Shown one piece after another: positions 7,954 through 15,792 of a stretch of 64,000 bases of DNA. Both the position numbers and the translations under genes were made by a program. The stretch comes from Mangrovimonas sp. YM274 (lineage in GTDB: Bacteria; Bacteroidota; Bacteroidia; Flavobacteriales; Flavobacteriaceae): the NCBI RefSeq assembly GCF_030908385.1, contig NZ_CP133091.1:496001-560000 (forward strand), given 5' to 3'. How positions within the stretch are numbered: position 1 is the stretch's first letter; every line of letters starts with the position of its first letter. Below the pieces are notes generated by a model. The model saw only the letters and a list, made by a program, of their open reading frames with translations. It did no database searches and was not told the origin of the DNA.

Positions 7954-8472
7954 TTACTCAGGTGCTTCCGAAGCAGCAGTACTTACGTTTAGTTGTTGAA
8001 TGTCGCGATCAAACAAATACAAGCCTCCTTTATCGTTGCCAATCATGTTGATTTTGTCCAAAATAGTTCTTGCTACCGCTTCTTCTTCTATTTGTTCAGA
8101 AACATACCATTGCAGGAAGTTGTGTGTGGCATAGTCCTTTTCTTGAAGGGTAATATGCACCAGTTCGTTGATGCTTTCCGATACAAATACTTCATGTTCA
8201 AAAAGCTTTTCAAACATTTCCTTGAACGAATTGAACGTCACGTTAGGAGCTTTAAGAGCCGATACTTGCGCATGTCCGCCACGTTCGTTTACAAAACGAA
8301 CCAATTTTAGCATGTGCATGCGTTCCTCATCGGATTGGTCGTACATAAAATTGGCGACTCCTTCCAGTCCTTTTACCTCTGCCCAGCAGGCCATGGCCAA
8401 ATAAATTTGCGAGGATTCAGCCTCAATTCTAATTTGATCATTGAGAGCCTTTTCTATAGATTTTGATAACAT
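7954..8472 (-). CDS. ftnA: Ferritin (non-haem, bacterial type)
   Basis: 172-residue four-helix-bundle ferritin. The ferroxidase ligands are in the expected places: E17 (IEAESSQ), E50 and H53 (DEERMHM), and further Glu/Gln in the third and fourth helices (FEHEV, VSEQIEEE). This is the catalytic, iron-storing type of bacterial ferritin: it oxidises Fe(II) and stores it as mineral in a 24-mer in the cytoplasm. The short C-terminal extension after residue 160 is Ser/Ala-rich. A perfect −7 box lies 17 nt upstream. It is monocistronic. Confidence 0.95.
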   Translation of the reverse strand: MLSKSIEKALNDQIRIEAESSQIYLAMACWAEVKGLEGVANFMYDQSDEERMHMLKLVRFVNERGGHAQVSALKAPNVTFNSFKEMFEKLFEHEVFVSESINELVHITLQEKDYATHNFLQWYVSEQIEEEAVARTILDKINMIGNDKGGLYLFDRDIQQLNVSTAASEAPE

Positions 8473-8488
8473 AATCTTCGTTTTTTAC

Positions 8489-8496
8489 CAAAGTTA
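8489..8496 (-). promoter_or_regulatory. Putative −7 promoter element of the ferritin gene
   Basis: The minus strand reads TAACTTTG, a full match to the Bacteroidota sigma-A −7 consensus TAnnTTTG, 16 nt before the ferritin ATG. No clear −33 TTG is seen at the right distance. Confidence 0.5.
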
Positions 8497-8529
8497 GCTA
8501 TAAAACAGGACAGATTTAAATAATAGGGC

Positions 8530-9417
8530 TTAGGATTTTTCTTTTTTACGCAATCTAAATAAGCCCAGGGGTTTTGTGTAAAATGTAATTCTAATTCCCA
8601 AAAGTAAAACCAAACCGCCTATTATCATTTGTAAGGTGATGGTTTCATTTAGGAAGATCCAAGCTAGGATTGATGCTAAAATGGCCTGTCCCAACAAGCT
8701 CACGGAAACCCTGGTGGCACGCATATGTTTGGTGGCATAACTTATGAGCAACCATGCCAATAATTGGCATATCAAGCCCTGTATGACCAAAACAATCCAG
8801 CCAAGGTTGGAAAATCCTGTAAAAGGTTCTTTGGCTAGTATGTTTATGAGGCCTAGTGCCACTGTGGAGGCAACCAAACTTATGGTCGTAAAAGTAACTA
8901 CTTCGGTTTCTCCCAAAACATATTTGCTTACTAGCATGTAGACCGCATACAGCATTCCCGATAGTACGGCGAATAAAAAGGGAATGTCGAATTCTAGATT
9001 TCGGAAAAACTGATAACCAACTAAGAGTACCATTCCTATTAAAGCAATCACGGTGCCATACCAAAAGTTCTTTAAAGGTTTGTCTTTTAAGAACAAGAAA
9101 GCTCCAATACCTACCCAAACAGGAGATAAATTGGTGAGTAGGGTGGCCTGAGTAGCCGAAGACCCTTGTATGGCAATGTTCCATACACCAACATCCAAAC
9201 CAAAGATGACTCCACAAAGCCCCGATAACAATACCATTTTCCTTGAGGGGACTTTGATTTGCTTGTTGATAATTACATAGGGAACGATAACTGCCGAGGC
9301 AAAGGCCATTCTATAAAACGCAGAGATGAGCCCAGGAGTCAAACTGAGTCGCACCAAAACGGGAAAAATCGAGATGCAAACTATGCCAATAACAAGCGCA
9401 ATTCTAGGTTTTGTCAT
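8530..9417 (-). CDS. EamA/DMT-superfamily transporter
   Basis: 295 residues with about ten hydrophobic segments arranged as two EamA repeats of five helices, the second starting near residue 150 (FLFAVLSGMLYAVYM). This is the fold of drug/metabolite exporters of the inner membrane, whose substrates are rarely predictable. The start is taken as the ATG at 9417, three codons inside a TTG. The C-terminus is a short basic tail (LRKKEKS), consistent with a cytoplasmic end. It stands alone between tex and ferritin. A second DMT gene of similar size occurs at 29697. Confidence 0.88.
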   Translation of the reverse strand: MTKPRIALVIGIVCISIFPVLVRLSLTPGLISAFYRMAFASAVIVPYVIINKQIKVPSRKMVLLSGLCGVIFGLDVGVWNIAIQGSSATQATLLTNLSPVWVGIGAFLFLKDKPLKNFWYGTVIALIGMVLLVGYQFFRNLEFDIPFLFAVLSGMLYAVYMLVSKYVLGETEVVTFTTISLVASTVALGLINILAKEPFTGFSNLGWIVLVIQGLICQLLAWLLISYATKHMRATRVSVSLLGQAILASILAWIFLNETITLQMIIGGLVLLLGIRITFYTKPLGLFRLRKKEKS

Positions 9418-9502
9418 CAGTTTCAAAATAAAAGAACGTAAAAGTACTTAATTCTTTGTTATGAAACTGTATTATAGTTATTTACAGGTGAAAAAAACAT
9501 AT

Positions 9503-11632
9503 TTATTTGTGTAGTTTTAGTTGTATGCGTTTACGTTTAATATCTACCTCCAATACTTTAACAATGACTTGTTGGTGTAGGCTGATGTGCTCGTTGACAT
9601 CACTTACAAAACCATCGGAAAGATTGGAAATATGAATTAGTCCACTTTCTTTGATGCCTATATCCACAAAAGCACCAAAGTTTGTCACATTGTTGACTAT
9701 TCCCGGTAGTAACTGACCTTCCTGTAAATCGTTAATGGTTTTGATGTTTTGGTTAAAGGTAAATACTTTGGCCTGTTCCCTAATATCCAATCCCGGTTTT
9801 TCTAATTCCTTGACGATGTCCTTTAGGGTTGGAAGTCCTACTGTATCCGTGCAATATTTGTTGAGGTCAATTTTTTTAAGGAGTTCTGAATTTCCTATCA
9901 ATTCGGAAACAGTTTTGCCTTCATCTTTGGCAATTTGTTTGACAATGCTGTAACTTTCAGGGTGCACTGCGGAATCATCCATTGGGTTTTTGGCACCTTT
10001 AATTCGTAAAAAGGCAGCACTTTGTTCAAAAGCTTTACCGCCTAATCTAGGCACTTTTTTAATGTCGGTTCTGGATAGGAATTTGCCGTTTTCCTCTCTA
10101 TAGGTCACAATGTTTTCTGCCAATTTTGGGCCAATTCCAGACACATAACTCAACAGGGATTTACTGGCGGTGTTGATGTTCACCCCAACAGCATTTACAC
10201 AACTTTCCACAACCGTGTCCAATTCGTTTTTCAATTTAGTTTGGTCCACATCATGTTGGTATTGCCCAACCCCAATAGATTTTGGGTCAATCTTTACCAA
10301 TTCGGCCAAAGGATCCTGCAATCGTCTCCCAATGGAAACAGAGCCTCTCACGGTCACATCGTAATTTGGGAATTCCTCTCGGGCAATTTTTGATGCTGAA
10401 TAAATACTGGCGCCAGCTTCATTCACCACAAATACCTGAATTTCATTTTTAAAATGAATGCGTCTGATAAGGGCTTCGGTTTCTCTTGAAGCAGTTCCGT
10501 TTCCAATGGCGATGGCCTCTATCTGATACGCCTCTGCCAAGGAACTAATTTTTTTTATGGCTCCCGTAGTATCATTTTTAGGGGCATGCGGGTAAATGGT
10601 TTCGTTGTGCTTTAGAGTTCCTTGCGCATCCAAGCAAACCACTTTACAGCCGGTTCTAAACCCTGGGTCAATGGCCAAGATTCTTTTTTCTCCTAAAGGT
10701 GATCCAAGAAGCAATTGTTTAAGGTTCTTGGCAAATACAGAGATGGCCGATGCATCGGCTTTTTCCTTGGCATTTTGAAGGGCTTCGTTGGACAACGATG
10801 GCAGTAATAAGCGTTTGTAAGCATCTTTTATGGCCAATTCAATTTGTTCGGAGCAAGCATTGTTGGAGCGAATGATGCGACTTTCAATTTTAGAAAGGGC
10901 GCGCTCTTCGTCAATATCAATTTTAAGGCGAATAAAACCTTCGTGTTCTGCACGTAAAATGGCTAAAAGTCTGTGGGAGGGAATTCGGCTCAGCGATTCT
11001 TCCCATTCAAAGTAGTCCCTGAATTTTTGAGCGTCATCTTCTTCGGCCTTTGCCTTTACCACCTTAGAGGAAATAAGCGCAAAACGTTCCAATTGGTGAC
11101 GTATCTGATTTCTGATGTCGACACGTTCATTGATCCATTCGGCAATGATATGGCGTGCCCCTTCCAAAGCGTCTTCGGCTGAGCTAATGTCTCCTTTGGT
11201 ATATTTAAAAGCGATGGTTTCCAAATCAGAGGCATTTTGGCTCATGATGATTTTTGCCAACGGTTCCAAACCAGCTTTTCTTGCTGCTTCGGCTTTGGTT
11301 TTACGTTTTTTCTTATAGGGCAGATACAAATCTTCCAAAGTGGTTAGATCTGCCGCCTTTTCAATGCTGTTTTGCAATTCTGGAGTTAAAACGTCCTGTT
11401 CTTCCAAGGCTTTTAAAATGGTTGCCTTTCGTTTTTCCAAAGCCTCAAATTGCTCTTTGTATTTCACAATATCTCCAATTTGCACTTCATCCAAGTTTCC
11501 AGTACGCTCTTTTCGGTATCTGGAAATGAAGGGTACGGTGCAGTCTTCTTCCAAAAGTTGGAGTGTATTTTTAACACCAGACTCCGGTAAATTGGTAAAT
11601 GAAATGATATATGAAATGATGCTTTGGGACAT
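9503..11632 (-). CDS. tex: Tex-family RNA-binding transcription accessory protein
   Basis: 709 residues with the full Tex architecture: an N-terminal helical domain, a YqgF/RNase H-like domain (ILAIDPGFRTGCK, about 318-330), helix-hairpin-helix repeats (about 500-570, SYVSGIGPKLAENIV) and a C-terminal S1 RNA-binding domain (about 640-705, NFGAFVDIGIKESGLIHIS). Tex binds nucleic acid and is linked to transcription fidelity and stress survival. The first 39 codons and the 34 nt upstream are repeated at 15641-15792. The 34 nt upstream still encode the last nine codons and the stop of the outer-membrane gene now at 15764, showing that the two genes were once adjacent. Confidence 0.95.
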   Translation of the reverse strand: MSQSIISYIISFTNLPESGVKNTLQLLEEDCTVPFISRYRKERTGNLDEVQIGDIVKYKEQFEALEKRKATILKALEEQDVLTPELQNSIEKAADLTTLEDLYLPYKKKRKTKAEAARKAGLEPLAKIIMSQNASDLETIAFKYTKGDISSAEDALEGARHIIAEWINERVDIRNQIRHQLERFALISSKVVKAKAEEDDAQKFRDYFEWEESLSRIPSHRLLAILRAEHEGFIRLKIDIDEERALSKIESRIIRSNNACSEQIELAIKDAYKRLLLPSLSNEALQNAKEKADASAISVFAKNLKQLLLGSPLGEKRILAIDPGFRTGCKVVCLDAQGTLKHNETIYPHAPKNDTTGAIKKISSLAEAYQIEAIAIGNGTASRETEALIRRIHFKNEIQVFVVNEAGASIYSASKIAREEFPNYDVTVRGSVSIGRRLQDPLAELVKIDPKSIGVGQYQHDVDQTKLKNELDTVVESCVNAVGVNINTASKSLLSYVSGIGPKLAENIVTYREENGKFLSRTDIKKVPRLGGKAFEQSAAFLRIKGAKNPMDDSAVHPESYSIVKQIAKDEGKTVSELIGNSELLKKIDLNKYCTDTVGLPTLKDIVKELEKPGLDIREQAKVFTFNQNIKTINDLQEGQLLPGIVNNVTNFGAFVDIGIKESGLIHISNLSDGFVSDVNEHISLHQQVIVKVLEVDIKRKRIQLKLHK

Positions 11633-11666
11633 GATATTTAGTTTTGCTGCGAATTTAAGTTAAAAC
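11515..11666. repeat. 152-bp direct repeat, copy 1 (tex 5' end)
   Basis: This matches 15641-15792 with three mismatches in 152 bp (11561, 11576, 11594) and no gaps, in the same orientation, 4126 bp apart. All three mismatches are synonymous third-codon positions of tex. The match begins and ends abruptly. It covers tex codons 1-39 plus the end of the ancestral upstream gene. Confidence 0.97.
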
Positions 11667-11824
11667 CTAATGTTGCCAAAATAGACAGCTTTTTTAAGTG
11701 GTAATTTTAAGGATCATAAACTTCTGTAAAATATAAGTCGATTCTTGTTAAAATTTCGAGGTCTTTGTAATAGGAATGCCTAATTTTATGCGCTCTAATA
11801 CAATCTTGAGATTAACATAATGCT

Positions 11825-11959
11825 ATGGAAAAAAAGGAAACTATACCGGTAAAGATTACCAAAGGAGGTTCTCTAGGGCTCTTAGCTTTAGGGGATGTAG
11901 GTTTGAGAGCTTGGAGAACGGTTAAAAATTCAAAAGAGAATAGTGATGAAAAAAAATAA
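11825..11959 (+). CDS. Small 44-residue ORF translationally coupled to the fusion enzyme
   Basis: MEKKETIP then VKITKGGSLGLLALGDVGL and a polar, charged tail ending NSDEKK. The ORF starts at an ATG and overlaps the first 14 nt of the following gene in another frame, an arrangement typical of translational coupling. There is one weakly hydrophobic stretch (GSLGLLALGDVGLRAW), too short to be a clear membrane helix. I do not recognise a family. It is probably the first gene of a two-gene operon with the phosphohydrolase, but it could be a leader without a protein role. Confidence 0.5.
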   Translation: MEKKETIPVKITKGGSLGLLALGDVGLRAWRTVKNSKENSDEKK

Positions 11960-14477
11960 TAAGGTACTGTTAATTGGTTGGGATGCTGCTGATTGGAAGA
12001 TTATTGGGCCTTTATTGGCAAAAGGACAAATGCCTGCTTTGCAAAAACTAATAAATAGAGGTGTTTATGGCAATATGAGTACTATGAACCCTCCTTATTC
12101 TCCTATGCTTTGGTCTACTGTGGCAACAGGGAAAACTCCAGATAAGCATGGTGTCTTGGGGTTTATTGAACTCATGCCAGACTTAAAAGGGGTAAGACCT
12201 GTAACTATGGCTTCAAGGAAAACGAGAGCCTTGTGGAATATTTTTCATCATGAGGGGTATAAAAGTAATTTGGTTGGTTGGTGGCCAAGTTATCCTCCAG
12301 AACCTATAAATGGTGTAGTCATTTCCGATAAGTTCCAAAAGGCAAATAAAGATATTAGAAAACGGTCGCATGTTCCGGAAGATGCGGTGCATCCAAAATC
12401 TTTTTTAAACGAGATAAGAGACTTGAAAATGTTTCCGGATGAGATTACTGAGGAACTCATTTTGCCTTTTGTTCCTAAGGCGCACAAGATTGATTTGGAT
12501 AAGAGTAAACACTTGATTGGCCTATCTAAAATTCTTTCTGAAAATGTTTCTGTTCATAGTGCAGCAACTTATACCATGGCGAATACCGAATGGGATTTTA
12601 TGGCCGTGTATTATGACCTCATAGATCATTTTTGCCATGCCTTTATGAAGTTTTATCCACCTAAATTGAAGGCGGTACCTAAGGATTTGTTTGAAATCTA
12701 TAATGAAGCAATCATTGGAGCCTATAGGTTTCAAGACATGATGTTGGAACGGATGATAAGTTTGGCGGGTGAGGATACAACAATAATTGTAATGTCCGAT
12801 CATGGATATGAGTCGGGTAACAAACGTATTTTGAAGATGCCCAAATATCAGGCAGCTCCAGCGTTAGAACACAGGCAGTTTGGAATTTTTGTGGCGGCGG
12901 GCCCAAATATTAAACGAAACGAAAAAGTGTTTGGTCTGGGATTGATTGATGTAGCCCCAACCATTTTACATATGTATGGTTTGCCTATTGGTAAGGATAT
13001 GGACGGTAAAGTGGCCATGGATATTTTCAAAGAGCCAACTGAACCTACATACATTGAAAGTTGGGATAAGGTGGAAGGGGACTTTGGCGAAGGTCAGGAT
13101 AAAACGGATGCTGTTGGATTGTCCGATCAGGATGCTATGGAACAGCTTATTGAGCTTGGGTATATAGAACGTCCCGATGAAACCATGGAAAAGGCGGTAC
13201 ATAAAACGAAATGTGATTTAAAACATAACCTAGCAAGAGTATTTCTAGGGAAAAAGGATTATGCCCAGTCAAAGGCTATTTTATTGGAATTGATTACTGA
13301 AAAAGAGCCCGTAGACGTTATTCCTTTTTACATGGATTTGTTAACGATAAGTTTGGCTGAGAAAGACTTTGAAAACGCCGAAATCTATTTGAACAAACTA
13401 CGGACTTTGGATAAACAGTTTGAAATAAACACTTATTTTTCCGAAGCAAGGATATTGCTGAACAAAGGAAAGGTAGACCAAGCTCTAAAATTGTTAACCG
13501 AAGCCAAAAATAGAAAGCCAAATGGCGAGGTATGGTTTCAAATAGGGAAAATCTATCTACAGCTTAACAAGTTTAAAGAGGCCAAGGATGCCTTTGAGCA
13601 GGCTTTGGAATTTGAAATTGATAATGCTAAATACCACCAAGCCTTAGCAGTCGTTTTGGTACGTCTTAAAAATTATGAAGAAGCTGCAGAACATGCATTA
13701 ACCAGTATTGAGTTGGTGAAATATTTTCCAGAAGCCCATTATATTTTGGGAGAAGCTCTAGAGAAAATGGGCGATTTGGAAAATGCCAAAATGGCCTATG
13801 GCATGGCTAAAATGTTGAAGCCAAAAACACACCATCGTGCGGAATTTGCCATACAAAATATTGAAGAAGCACTTGAAACGTCACCGGAATTTAAGGATAA
13901 AGCTGAGTTTAAGTATAGGGACAACCAAATTGTTGTGGTGTCTGGTTTGCCAAGGTCTGGGACGTCCTTAATGATGCAAATGCTTTCTAATGGAGGTTTG
14001 GAAGCTCTTACTGATAATGAACGCAAAGCTGATAATTCAAATCCCAAAGGCTATTTTGAGTACCAGCCTGTCATGTCTTTGCATAAAGATAATTCATGGT
14101 TGGATAAAGCGCAGAATAAAGCGGTTAAGGTGGTGGCACCTTTGTTGAAGTATTTAAAACCAAGCTATCGCTATAAAGTGGTGTTTATGGTGCGCGACTT
14201 GGGAGAGGTAATTCAGTCTCAACAAAAGATGGTGGGTAAAAATCCAGAGGTGCTTCCAGTGCGTTTATTGGAATCTTATCAAAAACAGTTGGACAATGTG
14301 GAAGTATGGAAGGACAAAGAACCTGAAGTGGAAATGGTATATATTAATTACACAGATTTAATACAGGATCCAAATGCCTCTATCGATAAATTGCAGTCCT
14401 TTTTAGGGATAGAACTGGACAAGCAGCGTATGCAGGAAGCTATAGATACTTCTTTGTATAGAAATAAGGTAGTTTAA
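11946..14477 (+). CDS. Fusion: AlkP-superfamily phosphohydrolase + TPR + sulfotransferase-like domain
   Basis: 843 residues from the ATG at 11946 (a GTG precedes it directly). Residues about 1-370 are a type I phosphodiesterase/AlkP-superfamily (COG3379-like) domain: metal Asp in GWDAADW (D13), nucleophile region PPYSPMLWST with S52, TGKTPDKHG, DHFCH, then MSDHGYE (D285, H286) and EHRQFGIFVAAGP (H309). Residues about 395-640 carry TPR-type helical repeats (EVWFQIGKIYLQLNKFKEA, EAHYILGEALEKMGD). Residues about 660-843 are sulfotransferase-like, with a PAPS phosphate-binding loop SGLPRSGTS and a second conserved block VVFMVRDLGEVIQS. There is no signal peptide, so it looks cytoplasmic. The combination suggests handling of a sulfated or phosphorylated substrate; that substrate is unknown. 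It lies in the repeat-bounded insert. Confidence 0.85.
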   Translation: MKKNNKVLLIGWDAADWKIIGPLLAKGQMPALQKLINRGVYGNMSTMNPPYSPMLWSTVATGKTPDKHGVLGFIELMPDLKGVRPVTMASRKTRALWNIFHHEGYKSNLVGWWPSYPPEPINGVVISDKFQKANKDIRKRSHVPEDAVHPKSFLNEIRDLKMFPDEITEELILPFVPKAHKIDLDKSKHLIGLSKILSENVSVHSAATYTMANTEWDFMAVYYDLIDHFCHAFMKFYPPKLKAVPKDLFEIYNEAIIGAYRFQDMMLERMISLAGEDTTIIVMSDHGYESGNKRILKMPKYQAAPALEHRQFGIFVAAGPNIKRNEKVFGLGLIDVAPTILHMYGLPIGKDMDGKVAMDIFKEPTEPTYIESWDKVEGDFGEGQDKTDAVGLSDQDAMEQLIELGYIERPDETMEKAVHKTKCDLKHNLARVFLGKKDYAQSKAILLELITEKEPVDVIPFYMDLLTISLAEKDFENAEIYLNKLRTLDKQFEINTYFSEARILLNKGKVDQALKLLTEAKNRKPNGEVWFQIGKIYLQLNKFKEAKDAFEQALEFEIDNAKYHQALAVVLVRLKNYEEAAEHALTSIELVKYFPEAHYILGEALEKMGDLENAKMAYGMAKMLKPKTHHRAEFAIQNIEEALETSPEFKDKAEFKYRDNQIVVVSGLPRSGTSLMMQMLSNGGLEALTDNERKADNSNPKGYFEYQPVMSLHKDNSWLDKAQNKAVKVVAPLLKYLKPSYRYKVVFMVRDLGEVIQSQQKMVGKNPEVLPVRLLESYQKQLDNVEVWKDKEPEVEMVYINYTDLIQDPNASIDKLQSFLGIELDKQRMQEAIDTSLYRNKVV

Positions 14478-14512
14478 AAAAAAGAGCCTGTTTTTAACAG
14501 GCTCTTTTTTTT
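14476..14512. terminator. Bidirectional terminator between fusion enzyme and T9SS cargo genes
   Basis: A 13-bp perfect stem (AAAAGAGCCTGTT/AACAGGCTCTTTT) with a 3-nt loop is flanked by A- and T-runs and lies between convergent genes. Confidence 0.88.
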
Positions 14513-14528
14513 GTGTTATAGCAATTTG

Positions 14529-15338
14529 TTATAAGATAACTTTTTTTCTAAGAACACTTTTAGAATCCACATCTTCTAGTTCTAGGATATAAGCTCCAGA
14601 TGCCATAGTATTGGCATTTATTGAGTAAGATGTTTGATTGGCTATCGTTCCATTAAGCAATGATTGCCCAGTCATTGAAAACAATCTGTAATTGGTGTTT
14701 TCTGGTAAGTTGTGTAACGCAATATGCTTGTTTAAGGCTTTTATCTCAATGTTTTGACTTGATAAGTCTCCAACACTTAAGGTTTGTTGCCCTGCCGTAA
14801 TGGCTTCGTCAGCTATGGAGTTGTAAGCATAATCCTTAACAACAAATGAGCTAGGTATTTGTCCTACATCTAATCTTATCCAACCATAATGAGTAGCGCC
14901 ATCAATATTAAAACGTACTCCTAGGTAACCATCTGTAATATCACACCAGTTGCCAATAACACAAGATGCAAAATTTAGAGATTGGAAGCTATTATCATTC
15001 CAAGACCCTGCATTTGAGATTGCATCGCCCGAATTTAAAGCAAAAGGATAGGCATATCCAAAATATCCTTGACTTCCCATTACTCCGTTACTGGAGTTCA
15101 TAGGATCAATATAAAGATTGTTGTAAATTCCTGCTAAATCGGCATTTCGTAATTTAAAGTCATTGGTACCATCGTTGTCTATATCCAACATATACTCAGA
15201 GTTGGCACTGCCCTCATGGTCAGGCGTGATGTCGGTGTAAATAATTTGGCCGCTAGCGTCGGCAATACCTCCTGCAGCAGCTACCATGGCCGCATACTTA
15301 GAAAGGTTCAAAGTAGTTGATTTTTTCATATGAAACAT
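14529..15338 (-). CDS. Secreted protein with T9SS type A C-terminal sorting domain
   Basis: 269 residues, starting at MFHMKKS (ATG at 15338, or the in-frame ATG three codons on). The N-terminus has a short basic, Ala-rich signal-like stretch (about 15-30). The central domain contains YMLDIDNDGTNDFKL and a C-terminal part, THYGWIRLDV, a pattern common in secreted Bacteroidota proteins. The last 75 residues form a T9SS type A sorting domain (YRLFSMTGQSLL ... ASGAYILELE ... RKKVIL), so the protein should be exported across the outer membrane and cleaved or anchored there. It is convergent with the fusion enzyme and shares its terminator. Function is unknown. Confidence 0.82.
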   Translation of the reverse strand: MFHMKKSTTLNLSKYAAMVAAAGGIADASGQIIYTDITPDHEGSANSEYMLDIDNDGTNDFKLRNADLAGIYNNLYIDPMNSSNGVMGSQGYFGYAYPFALNSGDAISNAGSWNDNSFQSLNFASCVIGNWCDITDGYLGVRFNIDGATHYGWIRLDVGQIPSSFVVKDYAYNSIADEAITAGQQTLSVGDLSSQNIEIKALNKHIALHNLPENTNYRLFSMTGQSLLNGTIANQTSYSINANTMASGAYILELEDVDSKSVLRKKVIL

Positions 15339-15640
15339 TTTAGATTAGTGAAATAGATATTTCAAGTTTTAGGGAAATTACTACAAAAAAGAATAGGTTG
15401 TATACGGCTTAATGTTTTTTTTGGATAAAATCTATTAAATATTATTCAAAAAAAACCTGTTACAATTAAATTATTTATTGTTATTCGGTGATTTAAGTGT
15501 GGGTTATGTAAATAAAGCGAATGTATTTTTGTTGTTTATGGAATTTTTTGCTAGGGTGTTTTTTTAGAAGCAAATGCTCATTTTTAATTTAAACAGAGAT
15601 GAAAAAATTAAAAAGGAGTACTAATTGGCAGGTTTATATT
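15339..15640. other. AT-rich spacer at the right end of the insert
   Basis: No convincing gene. The segment probably holds the promoter of the T9SS cargo gene, though I find no TAnnTTTG match. At 15599 an ATG opens a + strand frame (MKKLKRSTNWQVYIG) that runs into the tex repeat and stops at 15655. This could be the truncated start of a gene cut at the junction. Confidence 0.5.
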
Positions 15641-15758
15641 GGTATCTGGAAATGAAGGGTACGGTGCAGTCTTCTTCCAAAAGTTGAAGTGTATTTTTAA
15701 CTCCAGACTCCGGTAAATTAGTAAATGAAATGATATATGAAATGATGCTTTGGGACAT
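15641..15758 (-). pseudogene. tex: Truncated tex fragment (first 39 codons)
   Basis: An intact copy of the tex start codon and the first 39 codons, identical in protein sequence to the full gene (three synonymous changes). After ISRY the frame leaves tex and ends within six codons (QYKPAN, stop near 15626). At 39 residues it cannot be functional Tex. It sits 5 nt after the stop of the gene at 15764, which is the spacing the full tex had before the insertion. Confidence 0.93.
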
Positions 15759-15792
15759 GATATTTAGTTTTGCTGCGAATTTAAGTTAAAAC
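15641..15792. repeat. 152-bp direct repeat, copy 2
   Basis: Partner of 11515-11666 (149 of 152 identical, same orientation). This copy covers the truncated tex fragment, its 5-nt leader and the last nine codons plus stop of the outer-membrane gene. Confidence 0.97.

Larger units (their letters stand above)
11667..15640. other. ~4.0-kb inserted segment bounded by 152-bp direct repeats
   Basis: This is the DNA between the two repeat copies. It separates tex from the gene that the repeat shows was its upstream neighbour. It holds a 44-codon ORF, the AlkP/TPR/sulfotransferase fusion gene, a bidirectional terminator, a T9SS cargo gene on the other strand, and about 300 bp of AT-rich spacer. There is no transposase, integrase or tRNA. 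A 152-bp repeat is too long for a transposon target-site duplication; it fits single-crossover integration of a circular molecule or a duplication event. The mechanism is inference. Confidence 0.75.

Noticed and set aside
8645-9217. 190-codon open frame on the minus strand inside the DMT transporter gene
   Set aside because: It is a shifted frame within a clear ten-helix transporter. Its sequence is rich in His, Cys and Trp without a start context or motif.
8993-9420. Possible frameshift in the DMT gene at 8530
   Set aside because: The 295-residue frame is continuous with ten helices; no break is needed.
11667-15640. Classical insertion sequence or composite transposon
   Set aside because: No transposase ORF, no terminal inverted repeats and a 152-bp flanking repeat made of host gene sequence.
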